Program-made: the position numbers and the translations under genes | Notes under the pieces: model-generated | The model's input: the letters and a program-made list of their open reading frames with translations, nothing else | Told to the model about the DNA's origin: nothing | Database searches by the model: none | Shown here: positions 1 through 8,993 of the stretch, piece by piece | How positions within the stretch are numbered: the stretch's first letter is position 1 | How the letters are laid out: the number at the start of each line of letters is the position of its first letter | From: Bacteroidia bacterium | GTDB taxonomy: Bacteria > Bacteroidota > Bacteroidia > Bacteroidales > UBA932 | Assembly (NCBI GenBank): GCA_030537315.1 | Contig: JAUNNZ010000015.1 | Location: 1-47,657, forward strand | DNA length: 47,657 nucleotides | Direction of reading: 5' to 3'

Positions 1-1
1 A

Positions 2-364
2 AATATCATTGAAGGTGAACCGGAGCCTGCAGTCCAGCCCGAGCCTGCAGTTCAGCCCGAGCCTGCCGCTCAACCTCAACCTGAACCTGAGCCAGAGCCT
101 GAACCTGAACCTGTTTCTGTTCCGGAGCCGGAAATCATAGAGGAAGAAATTACCGTCCCAGCCGCAGTTGCCCCAAAAACCGTCTCAGAGGAAGACGAAG
201 AGCCTGCCACCGGAAAGAAATTCAATTTCTGGGTATTCCTTCTGGTGCTTATCGGCATCGCTTTCGTGGCGGCTGCAGTATTTATGATCCTCGCTGTGGT
301 GGCACCTGACTTCATCGATTCACTTCTCTATACCCCTGAAGAATTAAGAATTATCAATTACTGA
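2..364 (+). CDS. C-terminal part of a Pro/Glu-rich single-pass membrane protein (5' end outside window)
   Basis: The reading frame is open from the left edge and stops with TGA at 362-364. The visible 120 residues start with imperfect repeats of Glu-Pro-Ala-Val-Gln-Pro that pass into a Glu-Pro run. An acidic linker follows, then one hydrophobic membrane segment of about 25 residues (around nt 220-305) and a short tail ending YTPEELRIINY. Bacteroidales encode HU-like DNA-binding proteins with a Pro/Glu-rich linker and a C-terminal membrane anchor, and this tail resembles them from memory, but the N-terminal domain is outside the window so the identity is a guess. The stop codon overlaps the ATG of the next gene (TGATG), which suggests translational coupling with the Nudix gene. 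Confidence 0.65.
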   Translation, partial: NIIEGEPEPAVQPEPAVQPEPAAQPQPEPEPEPEPEPVSVPEPEIIEEEITVPAAVAPKTVSEEDEEPATGKKFNFWVFLLVLIGIAFVAAAVFMILAVVAPDFIDSLLYTPEELRIINY

Positions 365-933
365 TGCTTGACTTGACTTACCCCGCCGGACCGGCCCCGG
401 TCATCAGAGGCGCCAAGCTGTCCAGGGCATCGGAGATGCTGCCTATCGTAGAAGAGAGCGGCTCAGTGACTGCGCAGGCACCGAGAAATTATTGCCACAA
501 CGGTTCCAAGGTGCTTCACCCTGTCATACACCTTCACATAATCAATCGTGACGGGCAGATCTATCTTCAGAAAAGAGGGCCCCATAAAAAGATTTTCCCC
601 CTCCGCTGGGATACTGCCGTCGGAGGTCATGTCACGTATGGCGAAACCATCATAGAGTCTCTGTTCCGCGAGGCTGGAGAAGAATTGGGCTTCCTCAATT
701 TCAATCCATACCAGTATGGAACATACGTTTTCGAATCCAGGATAGAGCGGGAACTGATCTATGTCTTCGCCGCTGTCGGCAATTTCGAGCTCAAACCGGA
801 CAATGACGAGGTTGTGGAAGGCCGCTGGTGGAGCATGGATGAAATCGAATCAAGGATAGGGAAGGGTGTTTTTACTCCGAACTTCGAGAGCGAATATATA
901 AAAGTCAAGGATTATCTGTTGTCACTGCTGTGA
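364..933 (+). CDS. Nudix hydrolase, isopentenyl-diphosphate-isomerase-like subgroup
   Basis: The 189-residue protein has a complete Nudix box: GGHVTYGE, then REAGEELGF, fitting Gx5Ex7REUxEExGU. This motif binds the divalent metal and hydrolyses a nucleoside diphosphate linked to another group. The N-terminal part (MLPIVEESG through the LHP segment) resembles the Idi/YfcD-type Nudix proteins common in Bacteroidota, whose substrate is usually unknown. The ATG at 364 overlaps the upstream stop and is preferred by coupling. Family members often begin near MLPIVEE, so the internal ATG at 436 is a real alternative. The end overlaps the next gene by 4 bp (GTGA), so it is the second gene visible of the peptidoglycan-related operon. 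A link to nucleotide-activated sugars is inferred from the neighbours only. Confidence 0.88.
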   Translation: MLDLTYPAGPAPVIRGAKLSRASEMLPIVEESGSVTAQAPRNYCHNGSKVLHPVIHLHIINRDGQIYLQKRGPHKKIFPLRWDTAVGGHVTYGETIIESLFREAGEELGFLNFNPYQYGTYVFESRIERELIYVFAAVGNFELKPDNDEVVEGRWWSMDEIESRIGKGVFTPNFESEYIKVKDYLLSLL

Positions 934-2990
934 TTCACGACATACAAAAATTCATAAAAGACCAGTTGAGCGTGTGGCCTCTCGCCGCCGCAAATTTCCG
1001 CGCACTCAAGAAAATAAAGACCAGGCCCGTGAAGGTGGGCGGTCTCGAATGTCTTGTCCAGTTCAACCCGGAACGGGTCGCGTCTTCGACTGCCAACACC
1101 GATCCTGAGGCCATAGCCGCACGCAAATGTTTCCTCTGCGACGGAAACCGCCCTCCGGAGCAGTTCCACCTGAAATTCGAGGGCCGGAAGGGCCGCGGTT
1201 ACAACATCCAGGTCAACCCTTATCCGATCTTTCCGGCCCATCTTGTCATCGTCCGCGACAAACATCTGCCGCAGGCCATATGGCACCATTTCCCTGATAT
1301 GCTGGATTTTGCCCAGCAGTATCAGGACTATACGGTATTTTACAACGGCCCCGGCAGCGGCGCTTCCGCTCCGGACCACCTGCATTTCCAGGCGGCGCCT
1401 CGTCACCTGATGCCTCTGGAAGAGGCGGTTGACGCATTCCTGGACAATCCCGGCGAGCCCCTCGGCAAAGTCAAGGACGCAACTCTCTACCGTTTCAACG
1501 GCTTCTGCAACGGCGTTTACGCCCTCAAGGCATTGACGTCAAAATCCCTCGCCAAGCTATTCTATCAGCTGCTTGACTGCGTGGAATGTGAGGATAACCC
1601 TGAAGAACCGAAATTCAATCTGTTCGCATACGTCAAAGGCGCGGAGTACCGCACCTTTGTCGTGATGCGTGACAGGATACGTTCGCATCACTACTACTCC
1701 GACGGCCCCGACCACCTGACAATCAGTCCGGGAGCGGCTGATATGGCCGGAATGTTCGTCGCCCCTTTCCGTGAGGATTTCGACAAGGTCACTGAGGCGC
1801 AACTCGAAGAGATGCTCTCCGAGGTCGCGATTTCAGATGAGCAGCAGCGGATGATAGAATGGCGCCTGACCCGTACCCAGCCGAAGATTGACGTCGGCCT
1901 GCTCACCGCCGATGAAATCACTTTTGAGATTGTCTCGGACGGTGCCGGCCCGCAGAAGGTCCGCTGGTGCGACGGCCGCATAGCATACAACGGAATGCTC
2001 TACGACGAGCTTTTCTTTGACTCGCGCACGCGCTCGACGCTGTTCGCCGAGCCGTCCTTCATACTCCACGACGTCGTCATCGGCATAGACTTCCACTGGC
2101 AGCAGAAACGTACGCTCAAGTTCGCCGGCGGCCTGAAGTTCATCGTTGACGGCGACAAGATAGTTGCCATCAACCATATAGGGATGGAGAACTATCTCCT
2201 CAGCGTCATCTCCTCCGAGATGAAGTCCACCTGCCCGCTGGAAAGCCTGAAGGCACACGCGGTCATTTCGCGCAGCTGGCTTCTGGCAAACCTGAAGATA
2301 CACGGCATATTCGACGTATGTGCGGATGACCATTGCCAGCGCTACCAGGGGCTTACGATGGCCGCAGGCAACAACGTGCGGCGCGCCATCGACGAAACCT
2401 GGGGCGAAGTCCTGCGCTATGAAGGGGAACTATGTGACACGCGCTACTCGAAGTGCTGCGGCGGCAGGACAGAACTTTTCAGTACCTGCTGGGAGGATAA
2501 GGACTACCCGTACCTGGCGGTGGTGGACGACCCGTTCTGCGATTGCGAGAACAAGGAGATCCTTGCTACCGTGCTGAACGACTACGATACCGAGACCCGT
2601 GACTTCCATGACTGGACGGTGAAGTATACCAGACGGGAACTCTCCGAACTCGTGAAGTCCAGAACCGGAATCGATTTCGGTGAGATCCAATCGCTTGAGC
2701 CTGTGGAGACAGGCCCTTCCGGACGTATAAAGTATCTTAGGATTGTAGGAACCAGACACACTGAAACCATAGGAAAAGAACTGAAGATACGTCGCGCTCT
2801 CAGTGACTCCCACCTCAAAAGCTCCGCTTTTACAGTCACCGTTGAAGGGGACTGTTTCGTGCTGAAAGGCAAGGGCTGGGGACACGGGGTTGGCCTGTGC
2901 CAGATAGGCGCGGCCGTGATGGCATCCGAAGGCTATTCATACCGTCAAATCCTTAACCACTATTATCCTGGTGCAGAAATTGAAAAATAG
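930..2990 (+). CDS. DUF4922-type HIT/GalT-like domain fused to a SpoIID/LytB domain
   Basis: This 686-residue protein starts with GTG inside the Nudix stop (GTGA). Residues about 40-330 look like a HIT/GalT-superfamily nucleotide transferase or phosphorylase: a CFLC pair at C67/C70 and the histidine-triad-like DHLHFQA with H150, H152 and Q154. Residues about 340-686 are a SpoIID/LytB domain. The segment around E430 (SSEM) is where the catalytic glutamate of the SpoIID lytic transglycosylase lies, and the C-terminal motif GWGHGVGLCQIGA is present. No signal peptide or membrane segment is visible, so a cytoplasmic location is likely, which is unusual for a glycan-cleaving domain. The next two genes encode an AmpG-like permease and NamZ, so a role in processing imported muropeptides is inferred. 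The fusion is recognisable; its reaction is not known to me. Confidence 0.85.
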   Translation: MIHDIQKFIKDQLSVWPLAAANFRALKKIKTRPVKVGGLECLVQFNPERVASSTANTDPEAIAARKCFLCDGNRPPEQFHLKFEGRKGRGYNIQVNPYPIFPAHLVIVRDKHLPQAIWHHFPDMLDFAQQYQDYTVFYNGPGSGASAPDHLHFQAAPRHLMPLEEAVDAFLDNPGEPLGKVKDATLYRFNGFCNGVYALKALTSKSLAKLFYQLLDCVECEDNPEEPKFNLFAYVKGAEYRTFVVMRDRIRSHHYYSDGPDHLTISPGAADMAGMFVAPFREDFDKVTEAQLEEMLSEVAISDEQQRMIEWRLTRTQPKIDVGLLTADEITFEIVSDGAGPQKVRWCDGRIAYNGMLYDELFFDSRTRSTLFAEPSFILHDVVIGIDFHWQQKRTLKFAGGLKFIVDGDKIVAINHIGMENYLLSVISSEMKSTCPLESLKAHAVISRSWLLANLKIHGIFDVCADDHCQRYQGLTMAAGNNVRRAIDETWGEVLRYEGELCDTRYSKCCGGRTELFSTCWEDKDYPYLAVVDDPFCDCENKEILATVLNDYDTETRDFHDWTVKYTRRELSELVKSRTGIDFGEIQSLEPVETGPSGRIKYLRIVGTRHTETIGKELKIRRALSDSHLKSSAFTVTVEGDCFVLKGKGWGHGVGLCQIGAAVMASEGYSYRQILNHYYPGAEIEK

Positions 2991-4242
2991 GAATCCCTGG
3001 ACATGGGTACCCACACTGTATCTGCTTGAGGGCCTGCCGTACGCCATCGTGAACACTGTGGCTCTGGCTGTCTTCAAGGATATGGGTGTGGACAATGGCA
3101 CGTTGGGTCCGTTGACCACGCTTATCAGCCTTCCGTGGCTTATAAAGCCGCTCTGGAGCCCATTCATGGACATATTCCGCAGCAAGCGGTGGTGGATACT
3201 GCTCACCCAGACGCTGATGGCAATCGTCGTGGCCCTGACGGCCATTCTGCTGCCGTTCTGCAGCATGACACTGCTGCTTATCCTTTTCACGATAGTCGCA
3301 TTCGCGTCGGCCACCCACGACATTTCGGCCGACGGGTACTATATGCTGGCGCTTGACCGTCAGCGCCAGTCATCCTTCGTCGGCATCCGCAACACTTTTT
3401 ACCGCGGCGGCCTTGTACTTGGCCAGGGTCTGGTGGTGATGCTTGCGGGCTGGCTTCAGAAACGCAGCGGAGACGTGCCGCGTGCCTGGTCGCTGGTGCT
3501 TGCCGGCTGCGCCGTCATCATTGCCATCATTGCGGTTTATCATATTTTCTGCATGCCAAGACCCGCAGATGATGAAGACAAGCGCGACAAGCGTACTGCG
3601 CAGCAGATATTTGCCGAGTTCGGCGAGTCGTTCCGCACTTTCTTCATGAAAACGGGCGTGTGGTGGGCGATAGCTTTCATGCTGCTGTATCGTTTGCCTG
3701 AGGCTCTGTCGCTGAATCTGCTTTATCCTTTCTTCAAGGACGGGGCTGAGGTTGGCGGACTGGCCGCGGGGACCGAGATGTATGGTCTGGTGTACGGCAC
3801 GTTCGGCGTTGTGGCACTGCTGCTGGGTGGAATCCTCGGCGGAGTGTACGCTTCGCGCAAGGGACTCCGCCGTGTGATGTGGCCCATGGCCCTGGCGCTC
3901 GCGCTGCCTTGTGCGGTTTATCTGATAATGGCTGTGACACGACCTGAAAGTGTTTGGGTGATAGGTGGTTATATCGTCCTTGACCAATTTGGGTACGGTT
4001 TCGGATTCACGGCCTATACGCTTTTTATGATGCAGTTCGTGGATGGCCCGCTGAAGACTTCGCATTATGCGATCTGTACGGCGTTCATGTGGCTGTCGAT
4101 GAAACTTCCGGCACTTGTAGCCGGCTATATCCAGCAGGCCGTGGGCTATGTCGGATTCTTCACGATCGTGATGGTTTCATGTCTCGGCACGGTTGGTGCA
4201 GTGGTTATTGCTAGAAACAAAATATTGAAAGAAGATGCGTAG
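2971..4242 (+). CDS. MFS transporter, AmpG-like (candidate muropeptide permease)
   Basis: The protein has 423 residues with about twelve hydrophobic segments and begins WVPTLYLLEGLPYAIVN, typical of the AmpG branch of the major facilitator superfamily. AmpG imports anhydro-muropeptides across the inner membrane for peptidoglycan recycling. GTG at 2971 is used here; a TTG three codons later is also possible. The start overlaps the SpoIID-fusion gene by 20 bp and the end overlaps namZ by 8 bp, so translation is probably coupled. Sitting between a SpoIID-domain protein and an exo-muramidase favours a cell-wall fragment as the substrate. Substrate specificity cannot be read from the sequence. Confidence 0.85.
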   Translation: MQKLKNRNPWTWVPTLYLLEGLPYAIVNTVALAVFKDMGVDNGTLGPLTTLISLPWLIKPLWSPFMDIFRSKRWWILLTQTLMAIVVALTAILLPFCSMTLLLILFTIVAFASATHDISADGYYMLALDRQRQSSFVGIRNTFYRGGLVLGQGLVVMLAGWLQKRSGDVPRAWSLVLAGCAVIIAIIAVYHIFCMPRPADDEDKRDKRTAQQIFAEFGESFRTFFMKTGVWWAIAFMLLYRLPEALSLNLLYPFFKDGAEVGGLAAGTEMYGLVYGTFGVVALLLGGILGGVYASRKGLRRVMWPMALALALPCAVYLIMAVTRPESVWVIGGYIVLDQFGYGFGFTAYTLFMMQFVDGPLKTSHYAICTAFMWLSMKLPALVAGYIQQAVGYVGFFTIVMVSCLGTVGAVVIARNKILKEDA

Positions 4243-5476
4243 AGTTCTGCTTTTGGCGATTGCGGCATTGATGCCGGTCCTTATGTGCGCACAGGTGCGT
4301 CCCGGCATCGAAGTTCTCCGCGACTGCGGCTTCGAAGGCTTGCAGGGCAAGCGTGTGGGGCTGGTGACCAACCCCAGCGGAGTTGACTGTGACCTTCGCT
4401 CGACCATTGACATACTTGCGGAAGCCCCGGGAGTTAACCTGGTGGCGCTGTATGCGCCGGAACACGGAGTGCGCGGCGACATCTATGCCGGAGGGAAGGT
4501 TGAGTCCGGAAAGGACGACCATACGGGCTTGCCGGTGCATTCTCTCTATGGTTCCACCAGACAGCCGACGAAGGAGATGCTGAAAGGTGTCGATATTATG
4601 GTCTATGACATCCAGGATGTCGGCACGCGCTCATATACTTTCATCTCCACCTTGGGACTTGTGATGCGCACCTGCGCGGAGATGGGCATCCCGGTGATGG
4701 TGCTCGACCGTCCGAATCCGTTGGGCGGCCTGAAGGTCGAAGGGCCGCTGGTGCGGGACGGATTCCATTCATTTGTCAGCCAGTACAAGATTCCGTACGT
4801 GTACGGCCTTACGGTTGGCGAGCTGGCTATGCTGATCAACGAGGAGGGGCTTAACTGCGGCCAGAACGGCAAGGCAGCGCCGTTGAAATGCAAACTGACG
4901 GTCATACCTATGGAGGGCTGGACACGTGATATGCTCTTTGAGGATACCGGCCTGCCGTGGGTGCTCCCATCCCCGAATATCCCGTATCCGGAAAATGCCA
5001 TCGGCTATCCTTCCGCCGGCCTTTGCGGCGAGCTGTATAATTATCTGAACATCGGCATAGGCTACACTATGCCTTTCGGCACGTTCGCCGAAGAATGGGT
5101 GGACGCCGACAAGCTGAAGGCAAAGCTTGACAGCTACAATCTTCCGGGAGTGGCCTGGCGCACCATCCACTACAAGCCGATTTCAGGCAGGCTGAACGGG
5201 AAACTGATACACGGCGTGCAGTACTATTACACGGATTATGAGGCGGCGGACATTACTCTGACGCAGTTCTATGTAATGCAGGCGGTATATGAACTGTATA
5301 AGAAAAATCCTTTCACCGATGCCGGCGACAGGCTTGCGATGTTCAACAAGGTCTGCGGCTCCGACTATGTGAGCGCCAACTTCGGGCGTACTATGAAAGT
5401 ATCAAGCATCGCCTCCTATTGGACAGCTGACGTGGACGCTTTCAGGAAACTTGCCCGCAAGTATCAATTGTATTGA
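4235..5476 (+). CDS. namZ: DUF1343 exo-beta-N-acetylmuramidase (NamZ family)
   Basis: The protein has 413 residues and an N-terminal signal sequence: basic start, hydrophobic core, then LMCAQ. Cleavage after Ala is the simplest reading, although a Cys is present that could be lipidated. The family (DUF1343, formerly YbbC-like) was shown in Bacillus subtilis and Tannerella to release MurNAc from the non-reducing end of peptidoglycan. Family hallmarks seen are YAPEHGVRG, VYDIQDVGTRSYT, VLDRPNPLGG and the GYPSAGLCGE region. It should act in the periplasm. It is the last gene of the operon: a strong terminator follows within 6 bp. The upstream transporter and SpoIID fusion fit a peptidoglycan-salvage role. 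Confidence 0.9.
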   Translation: MRRVLLLAIAALMPVLMCAQVRPGIEVLRDCGFEGLQGKRVGLVTNPSGVDCDLRSTIDILAEAPGVNLVALYAPEHGVRGDIYAGGKVESGKDDHTGLPVHSLYGSTRQPTKEMLKGVDIMVYDIQDVGTRSYTFISTLGLVMRTCAEMGIPVMVLDRPNPLGGLKVEGPLVRDGFHSFVSQYKIPYVYGLTVGELAMLINEEGLNCGQNGKAAPLKCKLTVIPMEGWTRDMLFEDTGLPWVLPSPNIPYPENAIGYPSAGLCGELYNYLNIGIGYTMPFGTFAEEWVDADKLKAKLDSYNLPGVAWRTIHYKPISGRLNGKLIHGVQYYYTDYEAADITLTQFYVMQAVYELYKKNPFTDAGDRLAMFNKVCGSDYVSANFGRTMKVSSIASYWTADVDAFRKLARKYQLY

Positions 5477-5481
5477 TTGAC

Positions 5482-5507
5482 AGACCGCAAATTGCGGTCT
5501 TTTTTTT
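5482..5507 (+). terminator. Rho-independent terminator after namZ
   Basis: Arms AGACCGC (5482-5488) and GCGGTCT (5494-5500) pair perfectly around an AAATT loop and run into eight T residues. It closes the namZ operon and lies directly upstream of the murI -7 element. Confidence 0.9.
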
Positions 5508-5514
5508 ATCTTTG
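5507..5514 (+). promoter_or_regulatory. Bacteroidota -7 promoter element of murI
   Basis: TATCTTTG matches TAnnTTTG exactly and ends 6 nt before the murI ATG, so the transcript would start at or within a few bases of the start codon. No good -33 TTTG is seen at the usual spacing. Confidence 0.6.
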
Positions 5515-5520
5515 TATGTT

Positions 5521-6291
5521 ATGGCTGTGATAGGCGTTTTCGATTCGGGCTCAGGAGGCCTTTCCGTTCTGAAGGAAGTCAGAAAAGTGCTTCCGGAGGA
5601 GCGTTTTGTCTATTACGCCGACAATGCGCATTGCCCTTACGGGGAGAAGAGTCAGGGGTATATCCAGGACCGGGCGCGTGCGATTACGGATTTGCTGATC
5701 GCGAAAGGTGCGGAGGTGGTGGTGATTGCATGCAACACGGCAACGGCCGCGGCGATTGCCACGCTGCGCGAAGAGTATGACATCCCGTTCATCGGGATGG
5801 AACCGGCGGTCAAGCCGGCCGCTCTTGGTACCAGATCGGGCGTGATAGGCGTTCTGGCGACCGCAGGGACCCTCAGTGCCTCGAAGTATCTTAACACCAA
5901 GGGCCGTTTCGAGGATGACGTGCGAATAGAGGAACGCGTCGGTCGCGGGTTCGTGGAACTTGTGGAGAGCCTGACCCTTGAGGGACCGGAGGCGGAGAGG
6001 GTGGTGAGAGCAAGCCTGGTCCCGTTGCTGGATGCCGGCGCTGATACGATTGTGCTCGGCTGCACCCATTATCCATTCCTTCTGCCTGCGATGCAGAAGG
6101 TTGCGGCGCTGACGCCGCGGCTCGGTGCAAACCAGGAAGTCCGCTTCATCGATCCGGCACCGGCCGTAGCAAGACATCTGCTTGAAGTGATGCGTGAGAA
6201 AGGGATTGCGGAGACTAATCCGAACCCGGGAACCGAGCTTCTTGCATCTGGCAGCGACAAGACATTAAAACAGTTATTCGAATTGATATAG
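5521..6291 (+). CDS. murI: Glutamate racemase
   Basis: MurI converts L-glutamate to D-glutamate for peptidoglycan precursors in the cytoplasm. The 256-residue protein starts MAVIGVFDSGSGG; an in-frame extension back to 5473 would run through the terminator and promoter, so ATG at 5521 is chosen. Both catalytic cysteines are present: C71 in ACNTATAA and C181 in GCTHYPFL. DSGSGG near the N-terminus and YPYG-like NAHCPYG are also family features. It has its own promoter after the namZ terminator and is followed with no gap by prfB. The position after a cell-wall salvage operon is functionally suggestive, although the transcripts are separable. Confidence 0.96.
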   Translation: MAVIGVFDSGSGGLSVLKEVRKVLPEERFVYYADNAHCPYGEKSQGYIQDRARAITDLLIAKGAEVVVIACNTATAAAIATLREEYDIPFIGMEPAVKPAALGTRSGVIGVLATAGTLSASKYLNTKGRFEDDVRIEERVGRGFVELVESLTLEGPEAERVVRASLVPLLDAGADTIVLGCTHYPFLLPAMQKVAALTPRLGANQEVRFIDPAPAVARHLLEVMREKGIAETNPNPGTELLASGSDKTLKQLFELI

Positions 6292-7359
6292 ATGATTACC
6301 CAGGAACAGATTAAGGATTTGCGACTGAGAGTCGATACGCTTGCGCGATGCCTGAACATCGACGCCAGGCGTGCCGAGGTTGAGCAGAAGACAAAGGAGA
6401 GTCAGGCCCCAGGATTCTGGGACGATCCGAAGGCTGCGGAGGCATTCCTCAAGAAACTTAATTCGGTGAAGGTGTGGGTCACCGCCTACGATGCATTGGC
6501 ACAGGCGGCCGACGATGTGGATGTCCTGATGGAACTTGACCCGGAAGGGGAGGACATCGACAAGGCTTTCGCGGATGCCATTGCGAAAGTCGAGGACCTC
6601 GAACTGAAGAATATGCTTGGCGGTGAAGGCGACAACCTGGGTGCCGTCCTTACCATAAACTCCGGTGCCGGAGGCACGGAGGCAAATGACTGGAGCGCTA
6701 TGCTTATGCGAATGTACAGCAGATGGGGCGAGCGCAACGGATACAAGATGACGACGACAGAATTCATCGAGGGCGATGAGGCCGGCATCAAAAGCTGCAC
6801 GGTAAGCTTTGAAGGCGATTATGCCTACGGCTATCTGAAGGCTGAGTCCGGTGTGCACCGCCTGGTGCGCATCAGTCCGTTCAATGCACAGGGTAAGCGT
6901 CAGACCACCTTCAGCAGCGTGTTCGTCTATCCGCTGGTGGATGACTCCATCAACATAGAAATCAATCCCACCGATCTTGAATGGGATACCTTCCGTTCAG
7001 GAGGTCACGGTGGCCAGAACGTGAACAAGGTCGAGACGGGTGTGCGCGTAAAGCATATCCCGACCGGCATAACCGTTGAAAATACCGAGACGCGCAGCCA
7101 GCAGGACAACCGCCAGCGCGCCCTGCTCATCCTGAAATCACGCCTCTACGACATCGAGCTCAAGAAGCGCCAGGCCAAGCAGGCAGAACTGGAAGGGCAG
7201 AAGAAAAGCATCGAATGGGGCAGTCAGATCCGTTCCTACACCCTTCATCCGTACAAGCTGGTGAAAGACCACCGTACAGGATTCGAAACCGCCGACACCC
7301 AGGGAGTGCTGGACGGCGACCTCAATGCATTCATGAAAGAATATTTAATGAACAACTAA
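6292..7359 (+). CDS. prfB: Peptide chain release factor 2
   Basis: RF2 recognises UGA and UAA stops and triggers peptide release. The 355-residue protein has the anticodon-like SPF tripeptide (ISPFNAQG) typical of RF2, and the catalytic GGQ at residues 240-242 within [16 protein letters not shown]. The ATG follows the murI stop immediately. Most bacterial prfB genes need a programmed +1 frameshift at a CTTTGAC site near codon 25. Here the corresponding place reads CTG AAC ATC (codons 21-23) in one continuous frame, so the autoregulatory frameshift is absent. The fumarase gene follows after 4 bp. Confidence 0.97.
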   Translation: MITQEQIKDLRLRVDTLARCLNIDARRAEVEQKTKESQAPGFWDDPKAAEAFLKKLNSVKVWVTAYDALAQAADDVDVLMELDPEGEDIDKAFADAIAKVEDLELKNMLGGEGDNLGAVLTINSGAGGTEANDWSAMLMRMYSRWGERNGYKMTTTEFIEGDEAGIKSCTVSFEGDYAYGYLKAESGVHRLVRISPFNAQGKRQTTFSSVFVYPLVDDSINIEINPTDLEWDTFRSGGHGGQNVNKVETGVRVKHIPTGITVENTETRSQQDNRQRALLILKSRLYDIELKKRQAKQAELEGQKKSIEWGSQIRSYTLHPYKLVKDHRTGFETADTQGVLDGDLNAFMKEYLMNN

Positions 7360-7363
7360 CAAT

Positions 7364-8989
7364 ATGGCAGATTTCAAATATGCGCCGATGTTCCAGCTCG
7401 GCGAAGACAAGACAGAGTATTATAAGATTCCCGGTTCAGAGCAGTACGTGAGCACTGCTGAATTCGAAGGCAAGAAGATTCTCAAGATCCGGAAGGAGGC
7501 TTTGACGGTTATGTCAAACACCGCATTCCGTGATGTCAGCTTCCTCCTCCGCCGCAGCCACAATGAACAGGTCGCAAAGATTCTCCGCGACCCTGAGGCA
7601 TCGGAGAACGACAAGTATGTAGCCCTCACCTTCCTCCGCAACGCGGAGATTGCCGCCAAGGGCAAACTCCCACTCTGCCAGGACACCGGCACCGCCATCA
7701 TCCACGGTGAGAAGGGACAGCGCGTATGGACCGATTTCGACGACAAGGAGGCACTTTCCCTCGGCGTCTTCAAGACCTACACAGAGGAGAATCTCCGCTA
7801 CAGCCAGAATGCACCTCTCGATATGTACAAGGAAGTCAACACAAAATGCAACCTCCCTGCACAGATCGACATCGATGCCGAGGAAGGCGATGAATACCGC
7901 TTCCTCTGCGTGACCAAGGGAGGCGGCTCCGCCAACAAGACATATCTCTACCAGGAGACAAAGGCACGCATACAGAACCCGGGCACCCTCGTTCCTTTCC
8001 TCGTTGAAAAGATGAGGAGCCTCGGCACCGCTGCCTGCCCTCCTTACCACATCGCTTTCGTAATCGGCGGCACCTCGGCCGAGAAGAACCTCCTCACCGT
8101 CAAGCTTGCCAGCACGCACTATTATGACGGTCTGCCGACCACGGGAGACGAGACTGGCCGCGCATTCCGCGACGTGGAGCTCGAGAAGCAGCTTCTCGAG
8201 GAAGCTTACAAGATCGGACTCGGCGCACAGTTCGGAGGCAAATATATGGCACATGACGTACGCGTCGTACGTCTGCCACGCCACGGCGCAAGCTGTCCTA
8301 TCGGACTCGGCGTAAGCTGCTCCGCAGACAGGAACATCAAGGCAAAGATCAATGCGGACGGCATCTGGATCGAGAAGATGGACGACAAGCCGTACGAGCT
8401 CATCCCGGAGGAACTCCGCAATGCGGGCGAAGGCGACGCCGTCAAGGTGGATCTCAACAGACCTATGTCAGAGGTCTGCAAGCAGCTCTCACAGTATCCT
8501 GTAAGCACCCGTCTCAGCCTTAACGGCACCATCATAGTAGGCCGCGACATCGCTCACGCGAAACTCAAGGCACGCCTCGATGCGGGAGAGGACCTTCCTC
8601 AGTACATCAAGGACCATCCGATCTATTATGCCGGTCCTGCCAAGACTCCTGCCGGAATGGCCTGCGGTTCAATGGGACCTACCACGGCCAACCGTATGGA
8701 TCCGTACGTGGACGAATTCCAGGATCACGGCGGTTCAATGATCATGCTTGCCAAGGGTAACCGTACCCAGCAGGTGACCGATGCCTGCAAGAAGCACGGC
8801 GGTTTCTATCTCGGCTCAATCGGTGGCCCTGCCGCCATCCTCGCACAGGAGAACATCAAGTCCATCGAATGCGTCGAGTATCCTGAACTTGGTATGGAAG
8901 CCATCTGGAAAATCGAGGTCGTTGATTTCCCTGCATTCATCCTCGTGGATGACAAGGGTAATGATTTCTTCAAGACAATAGGATTGTAG
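7364..8989 (+). CDS. Class I (iron-sulfur) fumarate hydratase
   Basis: This enzyme interconverts fumarate and malate; in anaerobic Bacteroidales it works mainly in the reductive branch towards succinate. The 541-residue length and sequence match the FumA/FumB type with fused alpha and beta parts. C105 (LCQDTGT), C225 (AACPPYH) and C319 (GVSCS) coincide within one position with the three 4Fe-4S ligands of the Escherichia coli enzyme. The C-terminal half has [18 protein letters not shown] at 7364, 4 bp after prfB; the next gene starts 4 bp after the stop, so it probably belongs to a long murI-to-flavoprotein transcript. Codon use is highly biased, consistent with strong expression. Confidence 0.96.
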   Translation: MADFKYAPMFQLGEDKTEYYKIPGSEQYVSTAEFEGKKILKIRKEALTVMSNTAFRDVSFLLRRSHNEQVAKILRDPEASENDKYVALTFLRNAEIAAKGKLPLCQDTGTAIIHGEKGQRVWTDFDDKEALSLGVFKTYTEENLRYSQNAPLDMYKEVNTKCNLPAQIDIDAEEGDEYRFLCVTKGGGSANKTYLYQETKARIQNPGTLVPFLVEKMRSLGTAACPPYHIAFVIGGTSAEKNLLTVKLASTHYYDGLPTTGDETGRAFRDVELEKQLLEEAYKIGLGAQFGGKYMAHDVRVVRLPRHGASCPIGLGVSCSADRNIKAKINADGIWIEKMDDKPYELIPEELRNAGEGDAVKVDLNRPMSEVCKQLSQYPVSTRLSLNGTIIVGRDIAHAKLKARLDAGEDLPQYIKDHPIYYAGPAKTPAGMACGSMGPTTANRMDPYVDEFQDHGGSMIMLAKGNRTQQVTDACKKHGGFYLGSIGGPAAILAQENIKSIECVEYPELGMEAIWKIEVVDFPAFILVDDKGNDFFKTIGL

Positions 8990-8993
8990 ATTA

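Noticed and set aside
5473-5520. N-terminal extension of murI
   Set aside because: It would translate the terminator and -7 box; the family start MAVIGVFDSGSGG fits ATG 5521.
7514-8284. Long open frame (256 codons) on the minus strand inside fumarase
   Set aside because: It is the antisense shadow of a strongly codon-biased gene; the translated protein has no family-like pattern and no promoter or spacing of its own.
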